A DNA stretch of 64,000 nucleotides. Source: Silurus meridionalis. Lineage: Eukaryota > Chordata > Actinopteri > Siluriformes > Siluridae. This document shows, piece by piece, positions 20,717 through 34,099 of this stretch. Below the pieces are notes generated by a model. That model searched no databases. It had not been told where the DNA came from and worked only from the letters and a program-made list of their open reading frames with translations. Each line of letters starts with the position of its first letter. The first letter of the stretch is position 1. The translations under genes and the position numbers were made by a program. The DNA is taken from positions 30,613,132 to 30,677,131 of the forward strand of contig NC_060885.1 in the NCBI RefSeq assembly GCF_014805685.1. The letters run 5' to 3'.

Positions 20717-22046
20717 ACATGCTTGTATGTCAATGAACTCTAGCCATCATGTGACCGTTGCTAAGTAGGTATTATGTGGGCTGTTTTTTCTCTCCTGAAC
20801 TATAATGTAGGAGTTCTGACCAGTTTTGAAGTTGATCCGTTCCCCAAAGTATAAGCAATTTAGTCAGGGCTGCATATAGTATATTTTGTATTTAGTATTA
20901 CTTATAAAACAATATAGAAGTGTGAAAGTAAAATCATGCAGGATAGAAGCAAATATAACAAGGAAGTAAAATGCAACTGAAAATACACAGAAAAAAAACC
21001 CCAGACGAAATTACAATTGACTGAACAATAAAACCAACAAACAGAAAAAAAAAATCAATTCCGAAAAACGTATGCCGGATTTTTTATTATGTGAGCTGTA
21101 TTTTTAAGAGATGTTTATAAAATACCTGAGGAATATTAAATGAAACGGAGAATATAACCAACGGAGGAAAACTTAAAGCTGTTTGTCAAACTGTGTTCCC
21201 TTTCCAGGGATTAAAGTTTTACCTCAGGTTGTAGTGGAAGTAGACGATTGCAGCCTGTGTGTAAACTTTGCAATAATGGAAGATTATCATTTCGGAAGTA
21301 ATGCATGCTTTCACCTGCTGTGGATTTTGGCTCAAAGTGTGCAGCAGTGATGTTGATATGTCTCGTGATGATTTGTGTGCATCACAACAGCGTCGAGAGC
21401 TTTTTATCCACCTCGGTGTGGCGGTTTGTTGGTCCAAACACCAAAAATCTAGCTGACAGCGGAGAAACGGTCAGAAACTGATAGACGCAGACAAAAGATG
21501 GATTACGAACTAGGTGGGTTCAAAAGAGTTGAAAAGATGAGCTTGTGTAAGTGTAAATGATAGGTATGGGAGTGTTTAATAAAGTGGTCAGTAAGTGTAT
21601 AAATTGTTAGTGTGTAGAGTAGAAGTTTTCTGATGAATGGAGAAAGATCACGACTAGATCTGCTTTATTCTTCAAGGCAGAACACTGAAGAATGTGTTCC
21701 ACATGAAATCTTTACATTTCCTGACACTGTTTGTCTCAACCTGGCTGATTTATTGCAATCCTTGTGAATCGTGTGCATCGTGTAGAAGTTTTATAGGAAG
21801 CGATAGAGAGAGAGAACAGATCGGAAGTTATGTGTGAAAGGTCCTTTGCGAACGCCCTCTCCTGCTCTGATGGAACTCAAAAGCACGGGATTTAGTGCGT
21901 TCAATTACGGGCCGGCTCATAAATAATCAGAGAGAGTCTGACCATAATACCCGCTCACTCCTGGCTTTACGGCATGACAAATCCTCGTTGTAGGTATTTA
22001 TGTACTGGCTGACAGCTATGGGGAGGTGTGTTTGTGTGTGTCTCTA

Positions 22047-22047
<1 letters not shown>

Positions 22048-22093
<46 letters not shown>
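22048..22093. repeat. (GT)n microsatellite
   Basis: About 23 units. Confidence 0.96.
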
Positions 22094-22095
<2 letters not shown>

Positions 22096-22330
22096 CCAAA
22101 CCTTTATAACCACATGAGCCTTTCATTTTTAAGACTACTAATGGTAAAATTGCACAAGATGCTCAATTTTTACCCATAAAACACTGCCGACTCGAGCTAT
22201 TGTTTAGAAACGGGGATGCAGTTCCATTCAGTACTGAACCTGTTCTTTCCATTTTCCGCCTTTTTATTGTAATGATTTCATCCTGGCTGGGGGTCACAAT
22301 GTGACACTAAGAGAGAGTTAGAGAAAACTC

Positions 22331-22742
22331 TGGTATCCAAAAGTTTCAAGTATGGTTTTGTAACATGCTAACAGATGGCCAGTGCACAGTCACAGGGAGC
22401 ACCGACCTTCCCAAGTCAGTGTACCAACCGATGCTAATCTGACTACACGCATGACCACGTCTGCTATTCTGAGCACGTGCGCACTCGGTCAACGAGCTCT
22501 CCTCGCACGTGAGATTCACACCAGAAACAGCATAATCTCACTTCCGCACCCACACTACTACCAGTACTTGGCAGATTTGGCTCCTGCAAACTTCGCTTAC
22601 TTCTCGAAGATAAAGCTCCAGCTCAAAGGGTTTAACTATTCCAGCTCAAACTATTTTGAAGGTAATATTGTAGATAAATAAAGTTCTTTCTTGTAAACTG
22701 AGCTAGTCTCGAAGCTTTTTGAAACCACCTTATAATACCATT
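22331..22742 (+). mobile_element. Mariner element remnant, copy 1
   Basis: Termini match the mariner at 40478-41000 (GGTGGTATCAAAAAG-type, ending GAAACCACCTTATA). The interior encodes LAREIHTRNSIISLPHP and DLAPANFAYFSKIKLQLKG, the degraded 'HPPYSPDLAPxDFxLFPKLKxxLKG' catalytic block of mariner transposase. The block's Asp-containing motif is altered and most of the ORF is deleted. Confidence 0.8.
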
Positions 22743-23324
22743 CCATTGCAGCAGGACGGCGAAAACTGGAAAAACGACAAAAATGCAAAAAAAAAAAGCA
22801 ATGAGATGCCAGTGTTAAATTCACCCTGTGTTTTTCCCTTTGGTAAGCTGGAACAATGAGTTTCATCCTGAGCAAGGCTTTTAAATAGTAGTGCCCTAAT
22901 GGATTCTGAACAATCAGTAGCACACGTTTAAACGAACTTTACATGGACCAACATGATTATGTGTAGTGATATGATCTTGTCAAACTCGAGCGTGATCAAA
23001 CCTGATATCAGGTAGCATAATGCAAATAGGATCCAACAACTTAAGAAGCACCATAGAAGTGTGAATACCTTCAACACATACAGATAATCTGACAAATGTC
23101 TTTTTCTGGCGTCTCAGTATCTCAGATGTCTCACAATTTAGCTTCACGTCCGTCCAATCATGACATCCCATCACAGGTGCAGAAGAGAAATTAGGCTGCT
23201 ACTAAGCAGAGAGCTACTATTTGGTGGAAAAAACATGGACCCCTCCATGATGTGTGTACTTGAATAAGAGGAACAGTTGCTACTACTGCAATGAATCTTG
23301 CATAATAAAAAAAAAAATTGATAT

Positions 23325-23402
23325 TGAATTTTTGAGAATCTATACAGTATCGGCGAACAAAATATCATGATACTCGTATGTATCGATATTTTCCTACACC
23401 CC
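23325..23402. mobile_element. hAT-like terminal fragment
   Basis: AATATCATGATACTCGTATG, then TATCGATATTTTCCTACACC and CCTA, resembles the right end of elements like 20046-20716. No left end found. Confidence 0.35.
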
Positions 23403-24527
23403 TATTTTAAATGAAGTTATGCTTTATTCGGTGCAGACTCTGTGAGCAGCCACGTTGATGTCATATGAACTTATGAAATTTCCAATAAGTTAGCAAGTGT
23501 CTTCCTTTTTTTCCTAGTTAGAGGTGAGAAATTCTGAGGACTCAGTAAAATCTTACTGGACTTTCAGTTTGACACGAAGACTTTTCATGCATCTAAAAGC
23601 GATATAACGCTACTATCGGGACCGTGTTGTCTACGTGATAAAGTATAAGCAGGTCTTGAATGGAATGACTTTTGCCCCCTACTGTATGTTGAGGTCAAGG
23701 AAACGTGTTAACCAGGACTTTTCTCCTCTCGCTTAATGACTTTATAAGCTTTTCATTTGGTGAAAAAGTGCCCTGTTCTCTTTCCACTCTTCTCTCTTCC
23801 TCATTCACAACCTTCTCACAGATTATTTTGGTGGAGAAAAGATAAAAAACTCCGAAGCCTTAGTGGGATGAACTATGAGACGGAGAAAACTTTGCTCTAA
23901 CTCCCCTTTCTTCTGATGGCTCATTGATTCAGAATCACCCCTGAATTTCATTCCTCCAAAGCTCAAAGCTGACACGACCATGGGCGCAAAGCAAGGCAGA
24001 ATATTAGGTTTTATAAATATGTCAGCATAATACACTGAGGTGTACATTTCCAGCACATTCCTCAGTGCAGCAGGGATTTAAATGCTTCACCTCTGTGCAC
24101 AAGTCAATGTATTCAATCAGAACATTATGCTTTATTTAAGCTTTATCATTAAAAATGTAGGAGTATCTTAGATATTATAATGAGTAATGCAATATAATAA
24201 TAAATGCTTTTCCGATTAGTTTCACTGCAGTTACTCATTAATTAATCATATTTACGGGATAATGTGCTTTAAGATAAATAATTAAGTAATAGTAATTGGA
24301 GTTTAAGATGTTAATTAATTTTTCGGTTTCCTTTTCTTTGTTAATATACTTTCCCGATAATGTACTTCTCCAACGACTACAAAATCGTATAATTCCAAGT
24401 CTGTTACTAACAACTGTTTTCATTTCATTAAATGTTTTTACAAAAAGATAAAAGTTTGTCCTTGCTGATAAAAATGTCTGGCCTAATGGTTTACATTAAC
24501 CATTGTCACAGCCATATTGAGTTCTTT

Positions 24528-24569
24528 TACTGCTTAATGGAACTGCCCAAATGATCCCATTAAGCAGTA
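24528..24569. repeat. Perfect 13-bp inverted repeat
   Basis: TACTGCTTAATGG and CCATTAAGCAGTA separated by 16 nt. Confidence 0.9.
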
Positions 24570-24870
24570 TAACTCAGTTTATTCCTTTCATACGGTTTTG
24601 ATTTTGTTGGCTCTTGTCAGTGGACTGCTGCCTGATTGTGTTCACCTGTTCCGTGTTTAGTTTTAATTAGTTTGCCTATTTACACCATGTTGTGTTGTTG
24701 TTGTCTTGCTGTGAAGTCTTACTGTGCAGGTTTTGTCATGTCCAAGCCTTGTTTATCATGTTTCCATGAATTGTCTAATTGTGATTGTAGGTTAGACTTA
24801 ATCTTGGTTCGCTTTCATTTTTTTATTTACGAGGATTCACACCTGCACAAAGCTATATTTATATATATAT

Positions 24871-25035
24871 ACCAATCAAGCATAACATGACCATTTTATC
24901 CTTAAAGTCGATGTGTTAGAAGCTAAAAAAATGGGCAAGCGTGAGGATTTAAGGGAGTTTTGACGAGGGCCAAATTGTGTTTTGTAGACGACTGGGTCAG
25001 AGCATCTCCATAACTGCAGCTCTTTTAGGATGTGT
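24871..25035 (+). mobile_element. Truncated Tc1-type MITE
   Basis: Begins CAATCAAGCATAACATGACC and carries GTCGATGTGTTAGAAGC, an AAATGGGCAAGCGTGAGGAT-type start of transposase and CGACTGGGTCAGAGCATCTC. It matches the left half of the element at 46357-46835; the right half is lost. Confidence 0.8.
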
Positions 25036-25313
25036 ATATATGTATTTATATATATAAATATATATAAAATGTGTGTGCTAATGAAATATTAGATGGATAA
25101 AAAATGTAAGCAGTATTACGAAGAAGTGAAATAATATATAAAATTAGAAGACAGATTGGGTTAATGGGACATTCTTGGATAAGTAATATACAGATCGTGA
25201 AGATGAAGTCATTTATACTCACCATGTTCTCCACAGAGTGAAGACTTGATCCACTCATAATTGCCAACAGCACACTTCATGTCCAATTTCCTTCCACAAT
25301 TTTACACTGCACA

Positions 25314-25315
<2 letters not shown>

Positions 25316-25363
<48 letters not shown>
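25316..25363. repeat. (CT)n microsatellite
   Basis: About 24 CT units. Confidence 0.97.
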
Positions 25364-25367
<4 letters not shown>

Positions 25368-25760
25368 ATTCTATGAATTTAATTTTTTCTGAACAAAATT
25401 TGCAAAGCACTGCCTTATTTGGTTAAATCTGGGATTTGTACATAAGCCTTTGCCCTTTCCTGCAGTGCAGCTCTACAAAACCCCTACTCACAAAGCTAAA
25501 AACCTACCTACATTAAGCATGTCGGAAGACACATGTACACACTTTTCTAAATGCCTACAGTCTCAGAGTCTCACTTCTATTGTGGTAGCTTCTCGCACCT
25601 TCAGGACTTACCTGATTAATCCTGATGTTCTCACCTTCTGTTGCTTTGGATTGTCCCATGAGAAAAGGTAAAAGATTTGCACGTGTGTATTAACGTACTA
25701 AATTACTATACTAATGGGGTTCCGTATTACTAGGAAGGTAATATAGTATGGAGAAGACAG

Positions 25761-25953
25761 CTTAGTAGCTCAGTGGTTAAGATGTTGGACTTCTGATCTA
25801 AAGTATATCAGTTCAAATCCCAGCACCACCAAGTTGCCACTGTTGGGCCCTTGAGCAAGGCCCTTAACCCTCAGGTACTATGTTGTATGAATTAAAAATA
25901 ATCCTAAATTGCTCTGGATAAGGGTGTCTGCCACTTACCATAAATGTGAAGCT
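25761..25953 (+). mobile_element. tRNA-derived SINE
   Basis: AGCTTAGTAGCTCAGTGGTT A-box region, AGTTCAAATCCCAGCACCAC B-box region, GCCACTGTTGGGCCCTTGAG, tail TGCTCTGGATAAGGGTGTCT. The best-preserved SINE in the window. Confidence 0.9.
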
Positions 25954-27538
25954 AAGTACTTTATTAAGAGGTGGGATTTAGTAATCATTTAAAGACTCAG
26001 CTTTTTAGCCATCGAGGGGAAGTTCATTTTACGACCAAGATCGAAGAACAAACGAGTCTTGGTGCATGCCTTCCTTTTATCTCATATGCTATAGCAGCTA
26101 TAAACACTTAATTACTCATCAGCTTCTTTTTGGTTCTCTCTTGTTATGGAGGAAACCACAACATTTTTCCTTTGTCTAAAAACTCTTACTCTTCCAGAGC
26201 ATTGACATGGAAGACTCCTTCCAATCTCCTCACAGAAAACTTTACCGTATTAAAAAAAAATTACACACCATTCATATAGAAAATCTGCCACACTGTTTCT
26301 TGTGCATAAATATAAACCTTACTAGCTGACCTGCACTCAATATAGAAAACAAATCACCAATCGGAATCGAGAATTTAATAGCACTGCGGTGTAACAGAAA
26401 ATACTGTAAAGATCTTAAAGCATCTCTGCTGCTTCTATAGTCTTCCCTCGTTCAGCAACTCCACCTTTCCCCCAATGTATCCCGAGAAAAACGTCTCAAT
26501 TCGTTTGCGATTGGAGCGAATAAGCGATTGGTCTTTCACCAAGGTTAAGGCAACATAAAACTCTTGCCGATTCCAGCGAGAGAGTGAGGATAAGTCCTGT
26601 CAAATACAATCCTCCTGCAATCAATAACATCAAGCGGGAGTTTTTAGGAGGGATCCACTTCTCTGAGGAGAGGAAAGAAATGGAGGAGGAGAAAAAGAGA
26701 GAGATTTCATTCCGTTTTCAGCGCTATTCTGAAGCAGCAAACAGAGAAGCCTGACTTTAAAAGTCCTTAAAACTTTTTTTTAGAGCTTCATGCTGATGAT
26801 AGTGTTTAAAAAATTAATTGATTGAGTGCTAACATCACCCCAACCAGATGGCTTTGGCAGGATATTAAGCTTTTATGGTAGACTAAATTGAAAATGATTA
26901 CAATTGGGCTATGTTGATAGCTGAAAGTTAAAAAGTTCAACAGCCCATGTAGAGGAATACTGATGATGTGGTTTCAGGTCCCTAATATGCTTTTGAAGGT
27001 TGATGCTATTTCGGGGTCGTCTGCAAGAAAATACGAAGGAAAAGTACGATTAGTGTGGTTTCGCTGCAGCTGCCGTGCGTTTTTGTGATTTTGAAATTCT
27101 TGCCAAATCTGTGCATTTGGAATACAGATGTTGAGCTCACCTTACCCATGTTACTCCGCTCTATGTACGTTGTGTGAAGAAAAGAAGAAAGAAGAGACAT
27201 TGCTGTTGAAATGCCAGCTCAAACCATCAAGGATGATGGGTAGAAGATGAAACGAAGGACAGCTCATATAGAAGAGAGAGAATGGACAATGTGAGGTGAT
27301 GAACATTGGCTTTGACAGAGCGTGGAAAAAGAGTACTGTATCCCACTGTTCACTTGGGTTTCGGCCTGTAAACACCACAGGCTTAACTGGCTACTCGACC
27401 TTTTGCTCTGTCTCTTTGGAAAATTGTGACTCACTCCAGATCAGCCACAGGCAGAACAATTAGCAGTTAAAATCAAATTATTCGTAGACGTAACGTGCAA
27501 AAAGAAATGTTTTCGAAATGACGATAGACTATATTCAA

Positions 27539-27790
27539 TTTAGTTCATTTTTATTTGTATAGCACTTTTAACAATGAACATTGTCTCAAAGCAGCTTTAC
27601 ACAGATAATGTGGTGGTTAATAGTGAATATGTTCTTTATGAGTAAGTTTGTCCCTGATGAGCAAGTCGGTGGTGACTGTGGCAAGGAAAAACTCCCTGAG
27701 ATGGCATAAGGAAGAAATCTTGAGAGGAACCAGACTCAAGAGGAAACCCATCCTCATCTGGGTTGCACCGAATGTCCATTCTTGTTGGTC
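27539..27790 (+). repeat. Dispersed fish repeat 'GCAGCTTTACA', copy 1
   Basis: Shares TTTATTTGTATAGCACTTTT, CATTGTCTCAAAGCAGCTTT, GACTGTGGCAAGGAAAAACT and GAGGAACCAGACTCAAGAGG with copies at 32443, 42078 (inverted) and 57966. No TIR, tRNA head or ORF seen; class unknown to me. Confidence 0.85.
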
Positions 27791-27849
27791 TTTTGTCATT
27801 AGTATTTAAGAATCCATGCCAGTTGATGGGATTGATAATGAATAGAAAA

Positions 27850-28075
27850 GATGCATTTACTTGTCACGTGTACCATTCAGCACAGTAAAATTATTTCTTT
27901 AAATATCACAGCAATATTAGGAAGCTGGGGTCGGACACGATACAGCACCCCTGGAGTACAGAGGGTAAAGGGCCTTGCTCAGGGGCCCATGAGTGGCAGC
28001 TTGGTGATATCGGGGCTTGAACCCCCTGACCTTCCAATCAGTAACCCAGAGCTACCACCTCCCCCATATTAAAAA
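27850..28075 (-). mobile_element. SINE, antisense (second family)
   Basis: Minus-strand reading gives the tRNA-like head with GGTAGCTCTGGGTTACTGAT, GGGGGTTCAAGCCC and CAAGCTGCCACTCATGGGCC, then CAGGGGTGCTGTATCG. Same family as 49838 and 61940. Confidence 0.85.
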
Positions 28076-28444
28076 CTCGACATTTGATTTTATAGGAAAC
28101 TAATAAAAAGGCAGAAATGGGACTAATCAGCACATCACAATGCTTATTTTTTATCTATGCTCTTTGTTGCATCCGGTGCTTCTATGTCTATTTTCCATTT
28201 AGATTTTTATGATCTATTGCCCAAATTGTTCCATGTTCCAAAAATTTTGTAGTACAGGACTCGTTTTTTCGTGCTTTAAGTAAATAAAAAATGTAAATTT
28301 AAAGTTTAACTTTATTTGGGTGTCCCCGTTAATGGTTCTTAACATCCAAAAAAACAAAAAAAACAAAAAAAAGTTTTAGATAAATAACCCTAACCCTAAA
28401 TAAAACACTTGCTTTTAGTGAAATAAAACTATCTAAGGTAGCTT

Positions 28445-28830
28445 AGGCTACGTCTGCACTAAGGAAGCTAAAATTGAAAACGACATTTTCGTCAAAAAAC
28501 ACTCTGCGTACACACTATATTTTTAAATAATTTTATCCACACTGAAACGTCTGAGAACGCTTACGTCTCTGTACTGCGCATGAGCAAAACGGAATCTGTC
28601 TGCGTCATTTATGCATGGCATTTATTTACTTTCTGGTTCTTTAAAAAGTCAAAAAAAGGCAAAGGCAAGGCAATGTCACACGACAAAAAATGCATCATCA
28701 TTTTCGAAAAATGGCGTTTTCAAATGTATTCACCTTTGGACAATGTTTTCAAAAGGCTAGGTTTTCAGTGAATAAAAAAACGCTGCGTTTCCAGTATATA
28801 AAAAACAATCCTAAGCAACGTTTTCATTCC
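28445..28830. repeat. Dispersed repeat, copy 1 (hAT-MITE-like)
   Basis: Shares CACACTGAAACGTCTGA.AA, CTGTACT.CGCATGAG, TTTATTTACTTTC.GG and CGTTTTC phrases with 31045-31420 in the same orientation. Both begin with GTCT-rich, end with GTTTTC/CAAAAC-like sequence typical of some fish MITEs. Confidence 0.65.
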
Positions 28831-29810
28831 CAAAGCTGCTCAGTCTTTGCACGTTATAGCTAGTTTAAGTATGTTATGCCTAAAATAAAGAAAGGCAGAA
28901 TTTGAAGCAGCTTTTTTCCCCGAGGTCAAAAGCACTGGTAGCTCTTTAGTTAAAAACTTTGTGCTCATGGCCAGGTTGTGTAAATTCCTCTCATTGTCAG
29001 TTATGCCCCTGAGCAAGACCCCTAACCCTCTGCTGCTCAGCTCTGTGTTTGGATTAGAGTCTGCCTTATTAGTGTATGCTAATGATCTTATTCGGTTGCA
29101 CAAATGTGTATGTGTGTGTGGTATTTTTTTTAATTATTATTCTTTTAAATAACACTTAAAAATTAGTAAAAACCCAGAGCTCAATGGACACAAAGCAAAG
29201 GATATAGTAACTTATAGTTTCCATTTATGGAGTAAATGTAATGATGTAATATATCACGGTTTTCACACTGGAGAGTTTGTGTTTGATTTCTCATAAACAA
29301 AATAGTAAAATCAGGGAAATTCTTTTACTTCAGGGTTTTGCTGATTAGAATTAAACACCACTATATTAGAATTAAATTAAAATTCCTAACACCATGGCCG
29401 TCCAATAGGGCCGACACAAATAGAAACTCACTAGAAACGCACACATTTCAGAGCTCCACGTCTCCCAGATAGTAATAAGGCACCTCCTGTGCACTACACT
29501 ATGAAGTATTGTTCTATGGAATCTGTTCCAAAAAAGACTTAACAAGCCGTGCTGAACCTAGTTAACGTTTGGTATCTGGGCCCCTTGTGACTCTTTTTGT
29601 TCATCACCTGATCTTCAGACCACGATACTTACCTGACGATTTGGATCGTTCTGCATGTTTAAAAGACTAACGATGACCTCATTTGCACGTGCAGCCGTCT
29701 GTGTCTGTGTGTTACGTAACACAGTGAAGCTGATCTGTTGAGTGGAGTATAGATGAGGGAGTTAAATGGAAGTTGAATGGCATTATAGGATAATATAGCA
29801 AATTAATAAA

Positions 29811-29830
29811 CACACACACACACACACACA

Positions 29831-29863
<33 letters not shown>
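29811..29863. repeat. (CA)n microsatellite
   Basis: About 26 units with a CTCA interruption. Confidence 0.96.
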
Positions 29864-29864
<1 letters not shown>

Positions 29865-31044
29865 CACACAGCTACTTTTTAATCTATTTTGTCCGCTCAT
29901 GAGACATGTGCAAATGCATGGTATACATGTGTGTTTAAGGTCCCGCATTGAGACTGGCTTCCGCTTTGTCGTCATCAATACATCAGCAAAAAGCAGGTGA
30001 AAAGCTGTCAAACTAAAGAGGACGTACTACAAGATCGCCTGTTGCAGTATACTGAAGGGTTCTGCGTCTCTGTCATTCCTACACCTTCCACCGAGCGACA
30101 GCTCGTCTTTCTGATTGAGACTAACGCTAACTCTATCTGTCAACTTGCCAGCGTCAGCTCTGCCACCTTTTTCGCAACACAAACAGCGAGCCTGCATTTG
30201 GCGCATTCGTTTTTTTGCCTGCTACCTATGAAAAGGATCCGTGCGGAGCGTCTATTTCAGAAATTACAGACGATCTTCCAGTACATATGACCAGTTAGTA
30301 GGCGGGGAGAGAGAACTTTAATCCTGGTTCAGTTGTATAAAAAATCGGAAGTATTCTTAGAAATTGCTCATGCTGTTTTCTGGCAAAGGTGAATTTGACA
30401 TGCCGCAGAATGAGATTCAGTGTGTGTGTATTTGTGTGTGTGGCAATAAGTGTAGCATGCAGCTCTTCATTCATTATCACACCCAAGAAATACCATGGTG
30501 CAAATGAAAACAAATGCCTCTCTCTTTTTTATCATCCTTTCTCCCTCTCACACAAGCACACACAAATACACAAACGCACACAAATACGCAAACACACAAA
30601 CACAAATGTACTCCTCAATTCATTGCCAGGAATGTAGCTCAAATCCACATCAAGCACTGACATCCAACACAACTCCTTGAGCTTGTTACATAGCGGGTAT
30701 GTTTTTCTGCGGATAATCTGCAAATATAATTGTAATTGTATGCCAAGTAGAGATAAATTTTTTTAAAACAAATATTCGTGTGTTATTTATGCGTGAAAGT
30801 GAGTACAGATATTATAGATTAAAGACTTAAGCCCAAATGTATATTAGAAATAATATTTGTAAAAAAACGTGAAAAAGCCTAACAAAAAATAAACCAACAC
30901 TAATGTTCTTTTCCCCACAAATTCATTAGAAACCCAATTTAAGGGTAAAAACCTAAATTCAAATCAAGGAATATTTCAGACACTTCAAACACAAAGAATG
31001 ATTCCATGAGCCTAAGACCAAGCTTTCTGTCGCCGCATCGTTGC

Positions 31045-31420
31045 TTTAGTCTTCGTCTACGATAAGATTTGAAAACTGGGTTTTTGATTTAAAGCTCTCC
31101 GCACTTTCAATTTCAGTTGTTTCCCAAAAGTGGCTGATCCACACTGAAACGTCTGAAAATGTTTACATCCCTGTACTTCGCATGAGAAACCTGCAACAGT
31201 TCCTGCCGTTTATTTACTTTCCGGCTCTTTGAAACATCGAGCCAATGACTAAAAATGATTGTTGTCATGTCAGTCATCGTCTGAGAAAGTCTACGTTTTC
31301 ACAGACCACGTTGCCACGTGAAAAAAGCGTTTTTCGAATTTATCCACATTGGTGTGGACGGAAGGCCAAAACAAAAATATATGCGAAAAATATGCGTTTC
31401 AGTACGTTAAACAAAGCAAA
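31045..31420. repeat. Dispersed repeat, copy 2 (hAT-MITE-like)
   Basis: Partner of 28445-28830; right part reads TTTATCCACATTGGTGTGGA then CGGAAGGCC. Confidence 0.65.
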
Positions 31421-32187
31421 GCTTTTGCTTACAGTCTCTATTTAAAAGCCAACAACATTGAGATTGTGAATGTCTAGCCAATATCCAGCAAACTAAATTT
31501 TGATTCGGCCCTTTTGTTGCGACTTTTATTCGTAGCTGTTTTCAATGAAGATGTACGGTACAGTATATACTGTGTCTGTGGTGTATACATTGTTTTATAT
31601 TCGTCTCATGCACTACAAACACTCCTTGTGTGAGAATATGAGCAGTGGAATGCGCTGCACTCTGAACGCGTTGCAAGCCGGGGATCGAGTAAACTCTAAA
31701 TAATGAATCAGCCTGTGGACAGTGAGGATCGTGTTCCACCTATGGCTCTTTTACTGAGTCATCTGCTGCATGTTTGGCACGCGGAGTTCAGCACTTCCCC
31801 ACACCTGTCGCATAGTAAATGTAGTCCGCCGCCTCGCTTTACGTCTTTTCTAGAAGACCTTTTAGCCTCAGCTTGAGTGGCTGATTAAGTGTCAGAGATC
31901 CCACCTTACACACTCATTACAGCTCTGAATAGGATTATCACGCTCCGTTACGAAAACATACCCCGACGCCGAGCGTTAAGCCTTCGAGCTTCTCTTTTAC
32001 AATATGCCACATGGCTGTGAGATTTTGTGGAATTGCTTTTTAAATCTAAAGGACAAATGCGTAGTAACCGAGATTTCACAGACAACTTTCTTTTCTTTCT
32101 TGCATTCATGGATATTAATTAATACTCATAATGTTATTTATAGTAATATGCAAGTGTGTTCATTGTGACTATACAGTACATCACATA

Positions 32188-32997
32188 TAGAGGTCGACCG
32201 ATATATCGGTTTTGCCGATTAGTTGGCACTAAAAGTTAATTGTTGAAACTACCGGCTATCGGCAAAAATTCGTACCGTTATTTTCTGCCATCCGGTACGC
32301 TGTCATTACAAGAGCGCCCCCTAGAGGCGAATCACTGATGCCATGTGCTGTTTGTTTTTACGTGAAACTGTGCGCTGCACGAAGAGCTCATTATTTGATT
32401 AATATAATTATATTTATTAATTAATATATTCACATGTATTTTAAGTCAAGTCAAGTCAAGTTTATTTGTATAGCGCTTTTCACAACAGACATTGTCTCAA
32501 AGCAGCTTTACACAAATCAACAGTGATGGTGAATGGTGTGCATTTGTCCCTGATGAGCAAGCCGTGGCGACTGTGGCAAGGAAAAACTCCCTTAGATGTT
32601 ATGAGGAAGAAACCTTGAGAGGAACCAGACTCAAAAGGGGAACCCATCCTCATCTGGGTGACATCAAGAGTTTGATCATAAATCTTTCAACAATACAGAA
32701 CACTGGAGAGTGAGAACTAACATGATTACTGGAGTATAAGATTATAAGTAATGTTCTTTCTGCAGTCTTAAACAGTCTATATGGTTAGTAGCTCCGAGTT
32801 TTATAAGCTCAGCATTTGTGATCATTTTATTTTTTATTTAGCACATGTTCATGATTCACTATAGTTTTTTATTTTTGTAATAAATTTCAGTACTATTTTA
32901 CATGAAATTTTTTAATCGGTCGATTTAATCGGTTATCGGCAAGCACAATCAAACATAGCTATCGGTATCTGTAGAATCCACAATCGGTCGACCTCTA
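32188..32997. mobile_element. hAT-type element with 8-bp target duplication, interrupted by another repeat
   Basis: Exact inverted ends TAGAGGTCGACCGAT and ATCGGTCGACCTCTA. Flanks ATCACATA (32180-32187) and ATCACAAA (32998-33005) agree at 7 of 8 bases, as for a hAT insertion. Subterminal ATCGGTTTTGCCGAT and ATCGGTTATCGGC are also inverted. A second repeat (32443-32712) is nested inside. A reverse-oriented CTCF-like CGCCCCCTAGAGG lies at about 32314-32326. Confidence 0.9.
32443..32712 (+). repeat. Dispersed fish repeat 'GCAGCTTTACA', copy 2, nested
   Basis: Begins with AAGTC pentamer repeats, then TTTATTTGTATAGCGCTTTT, and follows the consensus through CACTGGAGAGTGAGAACTAA. Inserted within the hAT-type element. 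Confidence 0.88.
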
Positions 32998-33671
32998 ATC
33001 ACAAATCCCTGAAGGTCTTCGGCTCCTACTTTGAGAACCATGGCTTTAACTATTCAATGAACATAATTAAAAATAACTTTATCGAAACAATTCTCAATAT
33101 GCAATAATGGGGAAAAAACAGCAGTAAGTAATTTGCAGTTCATTTTATTCGTTTTCTGGGAATGTTAGACGTTAATGAGCAATCGTCTATGTATAATGTA
33201 TATATTATTCAACTATTCATTAAGTGTTAATTAGTTGCAAGCAACAGCTGAAACATTTAGCAATGAGTCATAGAGTGCACTGTTATCTGATATCCTACTT
33301 TATCAACAAACACCTCTTATGATCTTCTAACATTACCAAGTGCATTATAGTGGACACTTTAAAATACCCTACACACTGTCCCCTCATGTAGCATCCTCGG
33401 TTAATATACACATACACACACACACAGTCACTGATTACCCTGATTACAACATGGGGTGCACTCAGTGGCATTACACATCATTAATTTCTCTTACAATGAT
33501 TTCCCTTTGAATGAGCTGAATTAAATACACAAGACTGTAATTGAAACTCTTGGCTGATGTCACCTAATTACTCTAATGTTTAAAAAAAGGTCCTGAAAAA
33601 TCTAGCCATGTTCCATCACTTATTAACCAAGATCCACTTACAGACATTCAGCGAATGTGACCAAATCATTT

Positions 33672-34020
33672 ACCGTAATTTCCGGACTATAAAGCGCACC
33701 CATATATAAGCCGCACCCACTGAATTTGACAAAGATTTTTATTTTAAACATCAATAAGCCGCACCTGTCTATAAGCCGCAGGTGTCTACATTGAAACTAA
33801 TGAACTTTACACAGGCTTTAATGAAAGACAGTGTCTGTTACACGGTGTAACGGGTGAAATATGTTGCGCTTCCTTTAGGAGCATAGCGGTATTTTGGGAA
33901 TAGCCTGCCGCCGCATTTTTCCGCTATTACTGCGTGTGTGCAAGACGAGGAATATGTCCTCATTATTTTCTGATGCTCATTTCTAAGTTTCTTTGACTGA
34001 CCCGTAACGCTGTTGCCAAG
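33672..34020 (+). repeat. Fish DNA repeat, left end 'TACCGTAATTTCCGGACTAT'
   Basis: Carries the widespread CCGTAATTTCCGGACTATAA and repeated ATAAGCCGCACC/ATAAGCCGCAGG phrases. No matching right end was found, so it is truncated or the element lacks one. Confidence 0.7.
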
Positions 34021-34099
34021 AATAATAAAAAAGCACGAGTTTTGGAAACCTGTCTGTGCTTATATGATTTCTGTAAATGTCTTTTTTTTCCCCGTCACT

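Noticed and set aside
28385..28400. CCCTAACCCTAA as interstitial telomere
   Set aside because: Only two units; expected by chance in a window of this size.
29997..30290. 97-codon plus-strand frame in cdh23 intron 1
   Set aside because: Begins at GTG, has no ATG context and no recognisable motif.
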